Assembly (NCBI GenBank): GCA_029851415.1
Contig: CM056743.1
Coordinates: forward strand, 69,966,186-70,030,185
Reading direction: 5' to 3'
Origin: Eretmocerus hayati
Taxonomy: Eukaryota; Arthropoda; Insecta; Hymenoptera; Aphelinidae
Length of the DNA: 64,000 nucleotides
The position numbers and the translations under genes are program-made. Of the stretch, positions 33,274-44,872 are shown piece after piece (position 1 is the first letter of the stretch; each line of letters starts with the position of its first letter). The notes below the pieces were generated by a model. It was not told the origin of the DNA. It worked only from the letters and a program-made list of their open reading frames with translations, and did not search any database.

Positions 33274-36200
33274 TGTGATGTCGAGCGCCACTCGACATCT
33301 TTTAAGAAAGAGGAAGAAAGGGCGATAGAGAAAATTTTAGAGTAAGTACGCGAAAGAGAGAACGGACGCAAAGCACCTCTCTCGACCCCAAGGCTGACAT
33401 AAGATTAGCCTCGGGAATCGAGATTTGCCGCTTTTCCCTCCCGATTTCTCTTTACCTGAAAAAAAAAAAAATAAAATAAAAACAGGTGAAGCGAAATGGT
33501 TGAAACTTGGCAACACCGCGAGGAAAGCCTCTGTGGTGTTGAAAAGTATAGCGGCCGGGCTCACGCGAGTCCCCGCGAGGTTGGTGATGAGAGGAGCGGT
33601 GAGGGGAAGGAAAGTGCATGTATACAGTGCAACATCGCCCTTCTCCTCTCCGAGTCTACACACCAGCCTACGCAATCTCTAAATCGACCTTTCCTATGCT
33701 TCCTTTCAAGATGGCGGCGGGCCCCGTCTCTGCCAACATGTTCCCTAGCCTCGCGTCGTCTGCATACACGGCCGGGCCACGCGACTTGAAGTGAGAGAGA
33801 TAGAGAGTATATATAGCTGTCTCTCTCTCTCTAACTCTATGCTCGAGCGCGACCAGAGCTGTAGACCTACTCGATACTCCTGCGCTCCTGATACTTGGTC
33901 CCGGCGTACGGCGAGTCAAAACGCCCCTTGTGGGTGGGTTTACCACCCCCCCCCCCCCCATATGTGACCATGGACTAACTGACATGGCGTATCAACGAAA
34001 GATAATCCCACTACGCAAATGTTCACCCCTTTTTCGCCTAACCCTATGTAAAATATCATGATGCCGTCCCAAGGGCCCGAAAATGTCCCTTGGCACCTCT
34101 ATAGCACATCAATATCGCGCACGATCAATTTTTTTGGTATCATAACCTCCCTCGTGCGAAACCGCGCCCTAGCTAGATTCCCACTACAGGTTTCTTCCTC
34201 CCGTCCGATTACCACCCCCTGACTCTGGCGGCCTAACCTCGACAAAGAATTCCAAAAAGAATAGCCTCGCGGTCTATTGTACAAAAATTCCAGTTTGTAG
34301 TTCCCAAAATAATAAAAGTTCCCTCGTATTCATCCAAAAGTTTATCCGTCAAAGGTATTTATTGTCTACGTGCCCAGTTGCGTGAGACAAAGATTTCTAA
34401 ATTTTCCAGTAACAATTGATCGAGGTCGCTCGGACCGCCGGATGCCAGATTTCACTTCTCACCAATAAACTAAAATTGATAATAAACTTCCCGTGAGCAC
34501 TAAAACTGCCGTAAACCCCAAGCGGCGATGCACTTTTGATTATTGAGCGGCGATCCAAGAAGCTACGGCTGTGCTTAAACAAAAGATGCAGCCTTGAGCC
34601 CAAAAATAATTCAATTTTATTATCGACAGCTCCGTCCCTCGACCTTTTCAAATAAGTGAGTAACGACGACATGAAAGAGTTTTTTTTTGGGTTAATGGTT
34701 AGAAAATCCTCGGGAGTCTTGCGGCCCGGAAAAGTTTTACGAGGCAGAGGCGTGCAGGCACAAAGGCAAGAAACCTTCCCAAAATCTGAAAGCGCGTCTT
34801 CATGACCCTTCGTTGGATTTAGAAATCGTCATCGTGCCGGCGCGCATCTGCTGACTAAAAATTCTTTAAAGTGGATGTACTGATGAAACGAGAAAATCAA
34901 GATAGATGTGTGTTTAAGCGCAGATTCCTATTATATTCCAATATTTAACCTTATAATTGTCATGTGTATGCATTCACAATTTGCGTTGAAAAGATAACCT
35001 CGACTCTGCTAAAAGAATGTAGAAAAGATTATCCTTTTCAGTAAAAGTTGAATCACTTCTGACAACCTATAATCATAACCTAGCCGTTTTTTTTTTTGAG
35101 TGAGAACCTCATTTATGCGAGAGGCTCCCTGTAATCTTTGTAATCTGAGCAAACCGCAGCAAACGATATCGAATGAAGAAGGATATGAATATATACTCCC
35201 GATTTCCAAAATATAAACGAAAAGCTGCTGTAAAAATGGATGGTGTTACGAATATTTCAATGTGAACATCTATATCTAATGACTATATATCTGCTGAATA
35301 TTAAACATCCAAATATTTAACAAAAAGATATACTCCAGAAAATGTCTGGATAGTAAGTATTGTTAGCACTGTAGGGCGCCACTCGTCGGGACACCTAATA
35401 TTCGTAGTATCAATTTTCAACGCAGTGAGCGCCACTTGACAGGACCCAAAATTTTCCTAGGGCGAACTTTTAACACTGGTGGCGCCACTTGCTGGGACCA
35501 AATTGTACGTCCCACCAGGCCCCTCTCCAAGATGTTGCCGCCCCCAGACTACAAGACCCAACCCTCCCTCTGAACGCATGTATAGGGCCCACGCCCTTTC
35601 TATTGAGACTAACTTCATTTTGGGCGTTAAGGCTCGGGCTAACAAAAAGACTATGAACACCAATTACAGGGTAGAATTCTACCCCGCCATCTAGCCCTTT
35701 TGTTGAGATTTCCCTCTCCGGGAAATGCAGTTTCCGCCCCAAAATCATCGGGTCTCTGCACCGGAGTCCGCTTTTCACTCTGCTCCTGGACCTCATCAAG
35801 ACCAGTCGAGCAGCTCTCTTTTCTCCAGTTTCTATTTCGTTCAATTGCTGGACTTAGAATTTTCTTTTCTCTTCTACACGCGACGCGACAACCATCATCA
35901 TTTCCATCAATCAACAAGTTTTGCACTACCTATTTCGGACCACAAGCAGCCCTGCCCGCTACCCCCAGTTTATAGTTCTTTCCGGATTTTGACTGTTACC
36001 ATTTCGGCACAACATCTTGGGGAGGATTTCCACCTGGAGTCAAGATTTCCCACCTTGAGTCCGACATCGTGTAACGAGTGGGCCCAGGGACATTTAACGA
36101 AATAAACTTTTACATCACCATCAAAAAAGTAAGTCGTTCCTTTTTATACTTAGTCATCTTTCAAAAATCATCGGTTCTGTAAAATCATTCTTATAGTTTC

Positions 36201-36577
36201 TTTGTGAAGTGGAATTCTTTTTGAAAATATTTCTAGAACCGCGTCGCGAGTGAAGCGTGATTCGTGCAAGAATATTACACCTGAACTCACGTAGCTCGTA
36301 GTAACTGAGGGAGGAAAAATACTCGACAGATCGTCAGAGTTATTTTTCCAGAACCAGTTATTGAGGAGCTTTTTAGGTTCAAGTGTGAGGTGAGTTCGCC
36401 GCAAGCTAGGTTTCCTGTGTTTTTTTTAATTACCGCAATCTTGTATTTTTGAGCCATTCCTACGTTCAATTTTTTTAGGAAACAAAAGTTTCCCGAGTCC
36501 TTGGGGTCACTCCCAGACTCAAAAATTTCAATTCGGCGTCAAAATTAATTGTAAATTAAAGTGCTTCCGATGTGACA
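33274..36577. mobile_element. 3.3 kb LTR-like insertion (candidate solo LTR) with GATG target duplication
   Basis: Starts TGTGATGTCG and ends CGATGTGACA, so it has TG..CA ends. GATG flanks both sides (33270-33273 and 36578-36581), and the uninterrupted site is preserved in the right Helitron copy (GTGAAAGATGGAAAC read on the minus strand near 42680). No long coding frame and no gag or pol motif is present. A 9 bp stem (GATGTCGAG with CTCGACATC) lies at its left end. It also contains C14 at 33946-33959, three GCGCCACT repeats and an AATAAA near 36100. A long solo LTR or a non-autonomous LTR element are both possible. Confidence 0.65.
35370..35500. repeat. Three GCGCCACT repeats at 53 bp spacing
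   Basis: GCGCCACTCGTCGGGAC, GCGCCACTTGACAGGAC and GCGCCACTTGCTGGGAC start at 35376, 35429 and 35482. The same word (GCGCCACTCGAC) is found at the left end of the enclosing element, in the hairpin near 33285. These may be protein-binding sites of the element. Confidence 0.6.
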
Positions 36578-37074
36578 GATGGAAACAGTCAAATTGAATC
36601 GTACTATCGTGGAGTGGAGTTAGAATTTTGCTGTGACTTACAAGAGAAGAGTTAATTTTCTGATCAATCAGATAAGAGTGAAAAAAATCGTTTCGAAATT
36701 GATTTCATTGAGTGATTTTTACAGGTTCAACGTACATGTGACAGTGGAGGCTGTAGATGAATTGAAATTGTTAGGTGGTGAAAAGATGGAAATTGAGAAC
36801 TCGATTCCGGAGAATGGAGTTCATGTTGTGGAAGAGTGTTCCGTCACACAAAGATTTTGGTTATTGATTTTTGATTCTCGGATATACTGTAAAATTTTTC
36901 TAATTCACATTTTTTTTGGAAGAAATATACATCTTCTTCGTAACCCAAACTCACTTTAAATGTTGTAATAATTGAATGATGTGACGGAAAATGATGATGA
37001 TGAGGACGAGATCATTTCTAGAAGGCTGCAGAGGGAAATTGAGAAGACTAAGGGACCTGCAGGGGCTCAGAAAA

Positions 37075-37355
37075 ATTGACGGGCCCTCAGGGGCCCTCGG
37101 AGGCCCTCAGAGGCCCTCACAGGCCCTCAAGGGATTTCAGGGGAATCTCTCAGCCCCTAAGGTAAATATGGAACGTAATTCAGGTTATTTGGTCAGAGGC
37201 ACTCGGGGCCCTCAGGGGCCCTCGGGGGCCCTCAAGGGACCTCGAAGGACCTCAGAGGCCCTCAGGGGCCCTCCTGGGCATTCAAGGAAGTCAAGGGAAT
37301 TCAGGGGAGTTCAAGGGAATTCAGAAGAATTCAGGGGAATTCAGAGGAATCTCAT
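37075..37355 (+). repeat. GC-rich minisatellite (GGCCCTCAGGG) and GAATTCAGGG repeats, left copy
   Basis: Units of about 10-12 bases, GGCCCTCAGG and variants, run from about 37080 to 37280 with a non-repeated gap near 37145-37200. GGAATTCAGGG-type units follow to about 37350. The plus strand reads as a Gly/Pro-rich collagen-like frame (36991-37374). The right copy has the same repeat with different unit numbers, so it changes by slippage. Confidence 0.8.
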
Positions 37356-37424
37356 TCTTACTACTATATATTAGTCTGATATGAATATATGAATATCAGT
37401 GAATAGAGAACTCCATAGTGAAAG

Positions 37425-38690
37425 CATATTGATACAGTAGCAACTACAATATGCTTGCATGAATTTTGAATGGAGACTGTTAAGTTGTTTATGCTACTGG
37501 AAGGCATGGAAGCTTATTTGGAGTGCGATAAGCTTTTGTGTGACATGGACAACTTGACCGTCTCCTCCCACAAGTTTGGATATGCACATTGTGCTTGCTG
37601 ATATACCAGTCTGCTTCCACTGGAACTTTTTGATTTACTAAGAACCATACACAACCAACTCAATCATCAATCAGTCAGTCGGTCAATGAATTGGTCAGCG
37701 GATGAATGCAATCCATCAAGAAGCCCCATGAAAAGCAGACTGATATATAAGCAACTATAGTATGCATGCATGAACTTTTGAGTGGAGACGGTCAACATGT
37801 GTGAGTTACTCAAAAGCATGGAATTTTCTTTGGAGTGCGGTAAGCTTTTGAGTGACTAACAACTTGACCGTCTCTTTTCACAAAATTGTAAAATCACATT
37901 GTGGTTGCTAGTAAATCAGTCTGCTATTCATGGGGCTTCATGATGGACTGATCGATAGACTGTATTTGTCCTCCCATCAATTGACTGACCAAGTGAATGA
38001 TTGATTGTTGTGTTGGATGTGTCTGATTGTCAGTGAATAAAAATGCCCCAGTGGAGGCCAACTGATATACCAGCAATTATAATAAGCATGTATGGAAATT
38101 TGAATGGGGACGGTCAAGTTGTTTATGCTACTGAAAGGCATGAAGGTTTATTCTGAGTACCAGTAAGCTCTTGTGTCACATGTACAAGTTGATTGTCTCC
38201 TCTCAACATTTTGTGAATGTACATTGTGTCTCCTTGTATATCAGTCTGCTTTCAATTGACTGACTAGCTGATTCATGTATCATTGCGTTGAATGTGTGTG
38301 GTTTACAGTGAACAGTAAAAATCTTAGTAAAAGCAGACAGGGAGCTCAATCAGGATACCAGTATACTTTTGTGTAGCATGAATGATTTGTTCGAGTCCAC
38401 TCAAAATCTTATGAATGTACATTATTTTTGTTGAGTTGTAAGACTACTTTCTATGGGGTTTCTCAACAGAATTACTGATGGAATCTACCCATGCCTTGCT
38501 AAGTTGAGTGATTAATTATTGACCTGGATGTGTGATTTAATTAGTCAATCAAGGAACCCTTGTCCAGATCATATATTTGGAATACTAGTGGATTTTTGTG
38601 TAGCGCAAAGAACTTGTTCGTGTCCACTCATAAGTGCATATTTGAGTTGCTGGTACATGATTCTACTTTGAATAAAGAGTTTCATTCAAG
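37425..38690. repeat. Cluster of foldback elements in alternating orientation
   Basis: Three units of about 190 bp (about 37425-37615, 37736-37924 and 38066-38250) each pair end to end: GCAGACTGATATATAAGCAAC at the left of unit 2 matches GCTAGTAAATCAGTCTGC at its right, and GGAGACGGTCAA pairs with TTGACCGTCTC inside. The spacer after unit 2 is the reverse complement of the spacer before it (TTCATGGGGCTTC against GAAGCCCCATGAA). Two weaker units follow, to about 38690. Spacing is about 315 bp. Confidence 0.7.
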
Positions 38691-39327
38691 CGATACATTC
38701 ATTCTATTGATATATTGATTGCATGATTGATGTGGATCTGCATTATACCCAAAACTGAGAGCGCTACAACTTCTTTGGCTTCACACCTCAATACCAAGTT
38801 ATCGTGTGGGATGTATTCACTTTACTAGTTATAGTGAATATGTTTCGTTCATCATCATCATTGTCTTGCAACCCTTCACTCTTGTTCTAGGTAACCATGC
38901 CAACTGTATTCTTTATCCCAGAAATCGGTGTACCCATATCAGTAGATTTAGACTATTTGCTCAGCTTGTAATGACTGTAACTCCTAGAGAAAGTACAGTA
39001 ATCGACTTCCACCAGTAATCAAATTGTAGGTTTTTTCAAGACCCTCAAAATGACCACTTGTAAAAGTCGATTATCTCATGTCTATTGGGAGCTACATCAC
39101 TTTGAAGCAAGCCCAAAAATCGCTAGAATGTGCTCTCAGCAAATAGCTCCTAGAAGTTGCTAGGCTCAAGTATCGACCATGGACAATTCTTTCCTCAGAA
39201 GTACTAGTCTTAAGGAAGAAAATGCGCCAAGGTACGTCCAAAAATGTTGATTCTAGTCGGAGTTATGATTTTTCAGAAATAGGCTGAAAAGGGGCCTAAA
39301 AAGGACCTTTCATAGGCCCCAGGGCCC

Positions 39328-39412
39328 ACGGGGGCTTTAGAAAAAATCCAAAAAAAATTTTTTTGTACTATATTAATATAGTACTGACGGAAAAAAATTT
39401 TTATGGATTTTT
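39328..39412. repeat. Palindrome with a 20 bp perfect core
   Basis: GTACTATATTAATATAGTAC (39365-39384) is its own reverse complement. The flanks extend the fold: AAAAAATCCAAAAAAAATTT on the left matches, in reverse complement, the AAATTTTTATGGATTTTTT on the right. It could be a cruciform site or a processed hairpin transcript. Confidence 0.65.
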
Positions 39413-41549
39413 TCCAGACCCCCCTGGTGCAGGCATTCGTCGAAATGCTCTGAAATGGCCCATATATTTATATATATACTTATCTCATAGATCATAAAAT
39501 GTGCAAAATCGCCGAAGCGCCATTTTTAAAGAATTTTTGGGAGAAAATTCCATCAGATGTATCAAGTTTTTCAATCAAACACCATGGAAAGCCGATGATC
39601 CGCACGCGAGATATACCGATCTCAGCGGAGACTGAGCTGAGTCCGTTACTAGTACCGAAAACTGCCGTTGAAAGTACTTTAAAATGCCCGAGAGAAGCAT
39701 ACAGAGAGCCAGATTGTAGTAAGACCGCTCTAAATTTTCATGAACCCAAGAATGGAGTAATAACTTTCCATATTAATCGATCTGAAAAAGTATGAAATAT
39801 CTCAAACGTTTCTCTGCACTGCAAGAGTAGAACGCCTCTCTGATCTTCGACTTACGATACGTAATGGGCTCTGACTTGATTCAGGATAGAAGAAATTTTC
39901 TCCTGCTTAAAAATATGGGAAGCGACATACGCGTCATCATTGTAACGCGAAAAAAAGTTTTAGTTTTTCATATCGCTCTAGTTTGATTAATGTAGGTTGT
40001 ATACCAGTCTACGCTAGATCAGAAGTATCAACAACTAGTGTCAAAGATTTTGAGCACGTTCGATCACTTGGTTTTGGGGTGGGAGATTTCCAAAATTATC
40101 ATTTCTGGAGCGCAACTCGCGGATACTTATGAACGCCGCAAGTGCAGCCCGCGAACTTTCCCATAATCAAGAGAATACGAACGCAGAGAACTGATATTGC
40201 AATTCGAAAAAGCTAAGCATTTTTGCTTCGCAGTTCTTCGAAGACTCGTCAGATCAAAAATTGTGATTTTCTTCTTACCTTATTCTCACGTGGATGAACA
40301 CCAACTGACTAGTTCATTGGACGTTCTCTCTCAAAGATTCCGATCCATGCCTATATCACCGGTGTTATTATTTCCAGAAAATCGAAGGGAAAGATCAGGT
40401 GTCAGCTCTCTACACTTGCTGCTGATAATATTATCATGTGGTGACAAGTTTGTTGTAAGATCACTGCAAATATACTGTATTTTGTCACAAATCTAACACT
40501 GACCCGACACTCGGAGCACGATACCAAATTTGCGTGCCAATTTTCGCAAGTGCTTGGATCTACTAATCCAACCACGCGCTCACGCAGACCATGTGCTAGC
40601 TGTTCTTACCAGTTCTTACTATATGAGGGTAAAAAGGACTGCATATTTTTCATCTCTTTTCTTTTCTGCGATGGCAGCGCCAACAATCGCAGTTAAACAT
40701 ATCCAACCGGCCGTTGGAAATTATATCAGAATATATCTTAAAATAAAGAGAAACGAAATATCTCCCATGCGTTGATTCTGACAACACAAGGTTAGTATTG
40801 TCGATAGACTCACTTTGCTTAACCGGGCAGTATTACACTACTTCATACAAGCCTCCCTCAATCGCGGTTCAGAAGGAAGAGAACTAGAGAAATTAGGCGA
40901 TAATAGCTGCGCCGCGTAAGAAGAGGCACGTAAAGATGTCAACTCTCAAGTACCACACTGACGCCTTCAAGGCGTCAATGCGACATTTGAAACCTCAAAG
41001 TTTGATCCAAGATCACGCTTTATCTATATATATCCGTATTTATATTATGATTTGAGCTACAAGAACGCGCCTCTCCGATGAATTTACCAAGCGCGGTGAA
41101 CGGCTCAATCGGTCTGTGCGGAACTCGGTGAAGTTGTTGGTACTTGACTTTTGGAATTCATTATTTGGCCAAGCTCGAAAATAAGGGAAATAAGGGACAA
41201 ATTTGGATTTTAGGGTAAAATAAGGGACAGAGTCGAAAATAAGGGGAATAGGGGAATAAGGGACATCGCTGAGAAGACTGCAGATGTGCAGATATCATAG
41301 GGACATCCCCAGGGACGTCCTCAAAGGTAAAAAAAGTCTACGTCCCCAGAGACGTCACTATTTTCAGCAGGGATGTACACACATTTATAATAGACATTCG
41401 TAACAACATTTCCAGTTATGACGACCGGTTGCCATAACTTGTCACTTTCTCTACAGATACACCCACTTATGGCAACCAGAATTTTTGACGTTCATACATG
41501 ACTCATGACGACCAAGAAGAGTTGCCCATCTAGAAAACTACTGTTATAT

Positions 41550-41765
41550 TCTTGGCGTTCATCTCCCAAGAGGAATGGTTTAGTGTTGAAACGCGAAACC
41601 ACTGTTGAAGCAAAGTTCTGTTAACTCCTCGGCGGTTGTCTCCCATGAGGGATGGTTCAGTATTTGAACTCAAAACGACTGTCTAAGCAAACTTCTTTTA
41701 TCTCTTCAGCGGTCAACTCCCACGAGGAGTGGTTCAGTGTTTGCAAGTGAAACCACTGTTTTCAC
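41550..41765. repeat. Three-unit tandem repeat, about 78 bp
   Basis: CTCCCA[AT]GAGG.ATGGTT[TC]AGT and a related CTCCCACGAGGAGTGGTTCAG occur near 41567, 41641 and 41718, each followed by a GAAACNACTGT segment. The units are diverged. Confidence 0.6.
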
Positions 41766-41879
41766 CCTTGGTTATCATATTGATAAGTGTATAAACGGAT
41801 CTATACTGTTGGTTGTCATGAGTATACTATATTTGTAATTTGGTAGATTTTATATTATATTCGTGTTTCTCCCCCTAAT

Positions 41880-42190
41880 ATATAGTAGTAAGAATGAGAT
41901 TCCTCTGAATTCCCCTGAATTCCTCTGAATTCCCTTGAACTCCCCTGAATTCCCTTGACTGCCTTGAATGCCCAGGAGGGCCCCTGAGGGCCTCTGAGGT
42001 CCTTCGAGGTCCCTTGAGGGCCCCGAGGGCCCCTGAGGGCCCCGAGTGCCTCTGACCAAATAACCTAAATTACGTTCCATATTTACCTTAGGGGCTGAGA
42101 GATTCCCCTGAGATCCCCTGAGGGCCTGTGAGGGCCCCTGAGGGCCTCCGAGGGCCTCCGAGGGCCCCTGAGGGCCCGTCAATTTTTCTG
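41880..42190 (-). repeat. GC-rich minisatellite, right copy
   Basis: Same GGCCCTCAGGG and GGAATTCAGG units as in the left copy, on the minus strand, with a different number of units. A minus-strand Gly/Pro-rich frame runs through it (41850-42182). Confidence 0.8.
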
Positions 42191-43691
42191 AGCCCCTGCA
42201 GGTCCCTTAGTCTTCTCAATTTCCCTCTGCAGCCTTCTAGAAATGATCTCGTTCTCATCATCATTATTTTCCGTCTCATTATTCAATTATTACAACATTT
42301 AAAGTGAGCTTGGGTTACGAAGAAGATGTATATTTCTTCCAAAAAAATGTGAATTAGAAAAATTTTACAGTATATCCGAGAATCAAAAATCAATAACCAA
42401 AATCTTTGTGTGACGGAACACTCTTCCACAACATGAACTTCATTTTCCAGAATCGAGTTCTCAATTTCCATCTTTTCACCACCTAACAATTTCAATTCAT
42501 CTACAGCCTCCACTGTCACATGTACGTTGAACCTGTAAAGACCACTCAATGAAATCAATTTCGTAACGATTTTTTCCACTCTTATCTGATTGATCAGAAA
42601 ATTAACTCTTCTCTTGTAAGTCACCGCAAACTTCTAACTCCACTCCACGATCGTACGATTCAATTTGACCGTTTCCATCTTTCACAACAATAACATCAAG
42701 TTTGTGACGTATATTTGTGTACACCCAGAATTCCACTTTTATTCTTTTCATTCCTTTGAACGCATTGATCCTTCAGATAAACCTCTATCTCTGGAGAATC
42801 GACAAGATTCGTGTACAAATCGTGTCATATAGTCGAAACATCACCATTTCAACTCACTTATTGTTCTTTTTTTCGAAGGTATATCTTTGAATTTCATTTT
42901 GTTGTATATTCCAACGTCATATTCGCGATATTCTTGTTCAATTCGATGATATTCTTGTTATGAGATGACAGAACAACTCTATTCGTAGAAATATCTCCAG
43001 TCATGTCTTTGAATATGGTTCTCCATACATCATCACTTATACACGTATACTCAATTTGATATGATGATTAATTTGCTAATATTATTCTCAATTTCGTTCC
43101 AAGTTAACCATTCTGTACGTACCTCACTAATTTACTCCCATCGCCCTTTTTCTGGAACTTAGATTCGCGAAATACTTTGTCAACATACGCAACTATAGTT
43201 TTGTAATATCAATGTCATTATTATCTCTAATCATAGATATACATATCAATTAACTGAATTACTAACGTTGTTTCATCTCCAATTTGGACTCTATTCTTCG
43301 AATAATTGAGTCCAAGAATTTTTCACATTCGCTGTGAATTCTCAAAATGAATATTCTCTGTTTCATGCAATGCTATTATTTCATCCAAACACTCAATTCC
43401 TGTAGATCGATCTGATTATTTTGAGCACTTGCCGTATTCTTCTCCAACCTTTTCTCTCGAACTGTTCATTCAAACACCACAACATTACCTGCTCCCTCAG
43501 TTCATATACTTATATCGTTTTCCCCAACTCCAGATTTCACTCCATCTTAACGGAATTTGAGAACAATATACTTGAATTTCATATTATAGATGACCAAAAT
43601 ATCCAACATCAAATACTCCATCCCAAACAACTTCCCCGATCTCATCTGAACCATCAAATCTATTTTCAATGAACGAATTCTTCGGATCTCC

Positions 43692-44872
43692 TTACCGAGG
43701 AAGAGCAACGTAAAGCTGTCCATGGGAGAGAAGCGGCCGTTTCATATCAATACCAACCTTATCTAAACTTTCACGTGGAGACTTATGAATTGTCATTGCC
43801 AATACCGAGACCACAGGGAGCTGTTCCCTGTGAACTACAAACGGCAGGAAAGACTCACCCTTGGTTAGTGTTAGCTTGGGTACGAAAACTATTGTCCCCA
43901 TATTCTGCCCACTTATCACTTCCGCTTCAATATCATGCTTGTACAATTACCTAATCTTTAATCGAACCCCATTACATAAACCCTTCGCCACTCTCAGATT
44001 CCGAGTCATCAGATTCCAAATCAACATCACAATAGCATTTACGTTCAAATCAAGTCCATGTGGAGTTAAACCGTCTCTGATTCTATTCCGAAACTCGGTT
44101 GGATATTTCAGATGAGTGTGCTCCTCGGTTTGATCTACACCTTTGTGAGTCGCATGATCAACGCTTAGTAAGATGAAGTCGGACCATCGAACATTTCCCA
44201 AGATTTTCTTATTCAATTTTATGATATTTTCTTCATGAGATGACAGAACAACTCTATTCGTAGCAATATCTTCATTGATGTCTTTGGATATGGGTTCTAC
44301 GTACATCATTACTCTTCCGCTCAGGTCTCACTTTCACTTCATCAATTCTACCCTCACCTCTACCAGAAGGATGTTGGAAAAATCAGGTCCTTAGATCTCA
44401 AATTTTTAGTCAGCTTGATTACATTAAACAATTGCCATAAGGCTGACGATGTGATAGTTTCCTGGATTATAGAATGTCTATTCCCATTGGTCAAAACTGG
44501 CAGGATTTGTCTGAAATCCCCGCCTGAAATCACCAATATTCGACCAAAGGGTGAGTCATTGTAGAAAGCGTCACGGAGTGTTCTATCCACCACCTCCAAC
44601 GCTTCTTTGGGAATCATTGATGCTTCACCCGAGATGATAACACCTGCTTCCCTCAATTTCTTCTCATCGGCATCAGATTTCAAAAAAATACTCTCAATAC
44701 TTTCTAGATCCAAGGGTATTCTGAAGTATCTATGACTTGTCATACCTCGTGGTGAAAAAAATCGACTCAATACTCGTCCACGCCATTGGCAGAATCTTCT
44801 TCTTTTGGGATAAAAAATATTGAATGAGAGACCTTTACAAGGAAGTTTTTCCACAATCTCCAGGACCATCAA
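43692..44872 (-). pseudogene. Helitron helicase (Pif1-like), decayed, right copy
   Basis: Better preserved than the left copy. A 170-codon frame (44872-44360) carries S-H-R-Y-F-R-I-P-L-D-L, then I-S-G-E-A-S-M where the Walker B of Helitron helicases reads D-E-A, so the metal-binding Asp is Gly. It continues A-L-E-V-V-D-R-T-L-R-D, G-G-D-F-R-Q-I-L-P and L-T-K-N-L-R-S. A second frame (44309-43947) has Y-P-T-E-F and G-L-C-N-G-V-R-L, and a third (43946-43692) has A-M-T-I-H-K-S-P and G-Q-L-Y-V-A-L-P-R. Walker A lies in yet another frame at the start and is followed by a stop. The gene is dead. Confidence 0.85.

Larger units (their letters stand above)
30022..37374 (+). mobile_element. Helitron-like element, left copy (with internal duplication and an LTR insertion)
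   Basis: Starts CTAGGGGGG with a hairpin (GGGGGG..AAGCCCCCC) at the outer edge and ends TACTATATATTAG at the inner edge. The same element, without duplication or insertion, lies in reverse at 41869-45002. Contents: helicase pseudogene (30157-31334), a 923 bp tandem duplication, a 3.3 kb inserted element (33274-36577), and a GC-rich minisatellite. Pif1-type helicase with a hairpin/CTAG end identifies the Helitron class. No Rep (HUH) domain was found, so the copy is not autonomous. TCTGATATGAATA flanks both ends (30009-30021 and 37375-37387). Confidence 0.75.
38691..41868. other. Unassigned region between the Helitron copies
   Basis: No recognisable gene. Two frames near 39499-39795 and 40197-40775 are short and unlike any family I know. 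Structures present: a palindrome near 39365, a perfect 9+1+9 palindrome TGACGCCTTCAAGGCGTCA (40959-40977), AATAAGGGACA repeats (41180-41275), and a three-unit repeat at 41550-41765. Confidence 0.4.

Noticed and set aside
39499..40775. Three short plus-strand frames (98, 99 and 81 codons)
   Set aside because: No recognised motif, no shared splice structure, and lengths compatible with chance.
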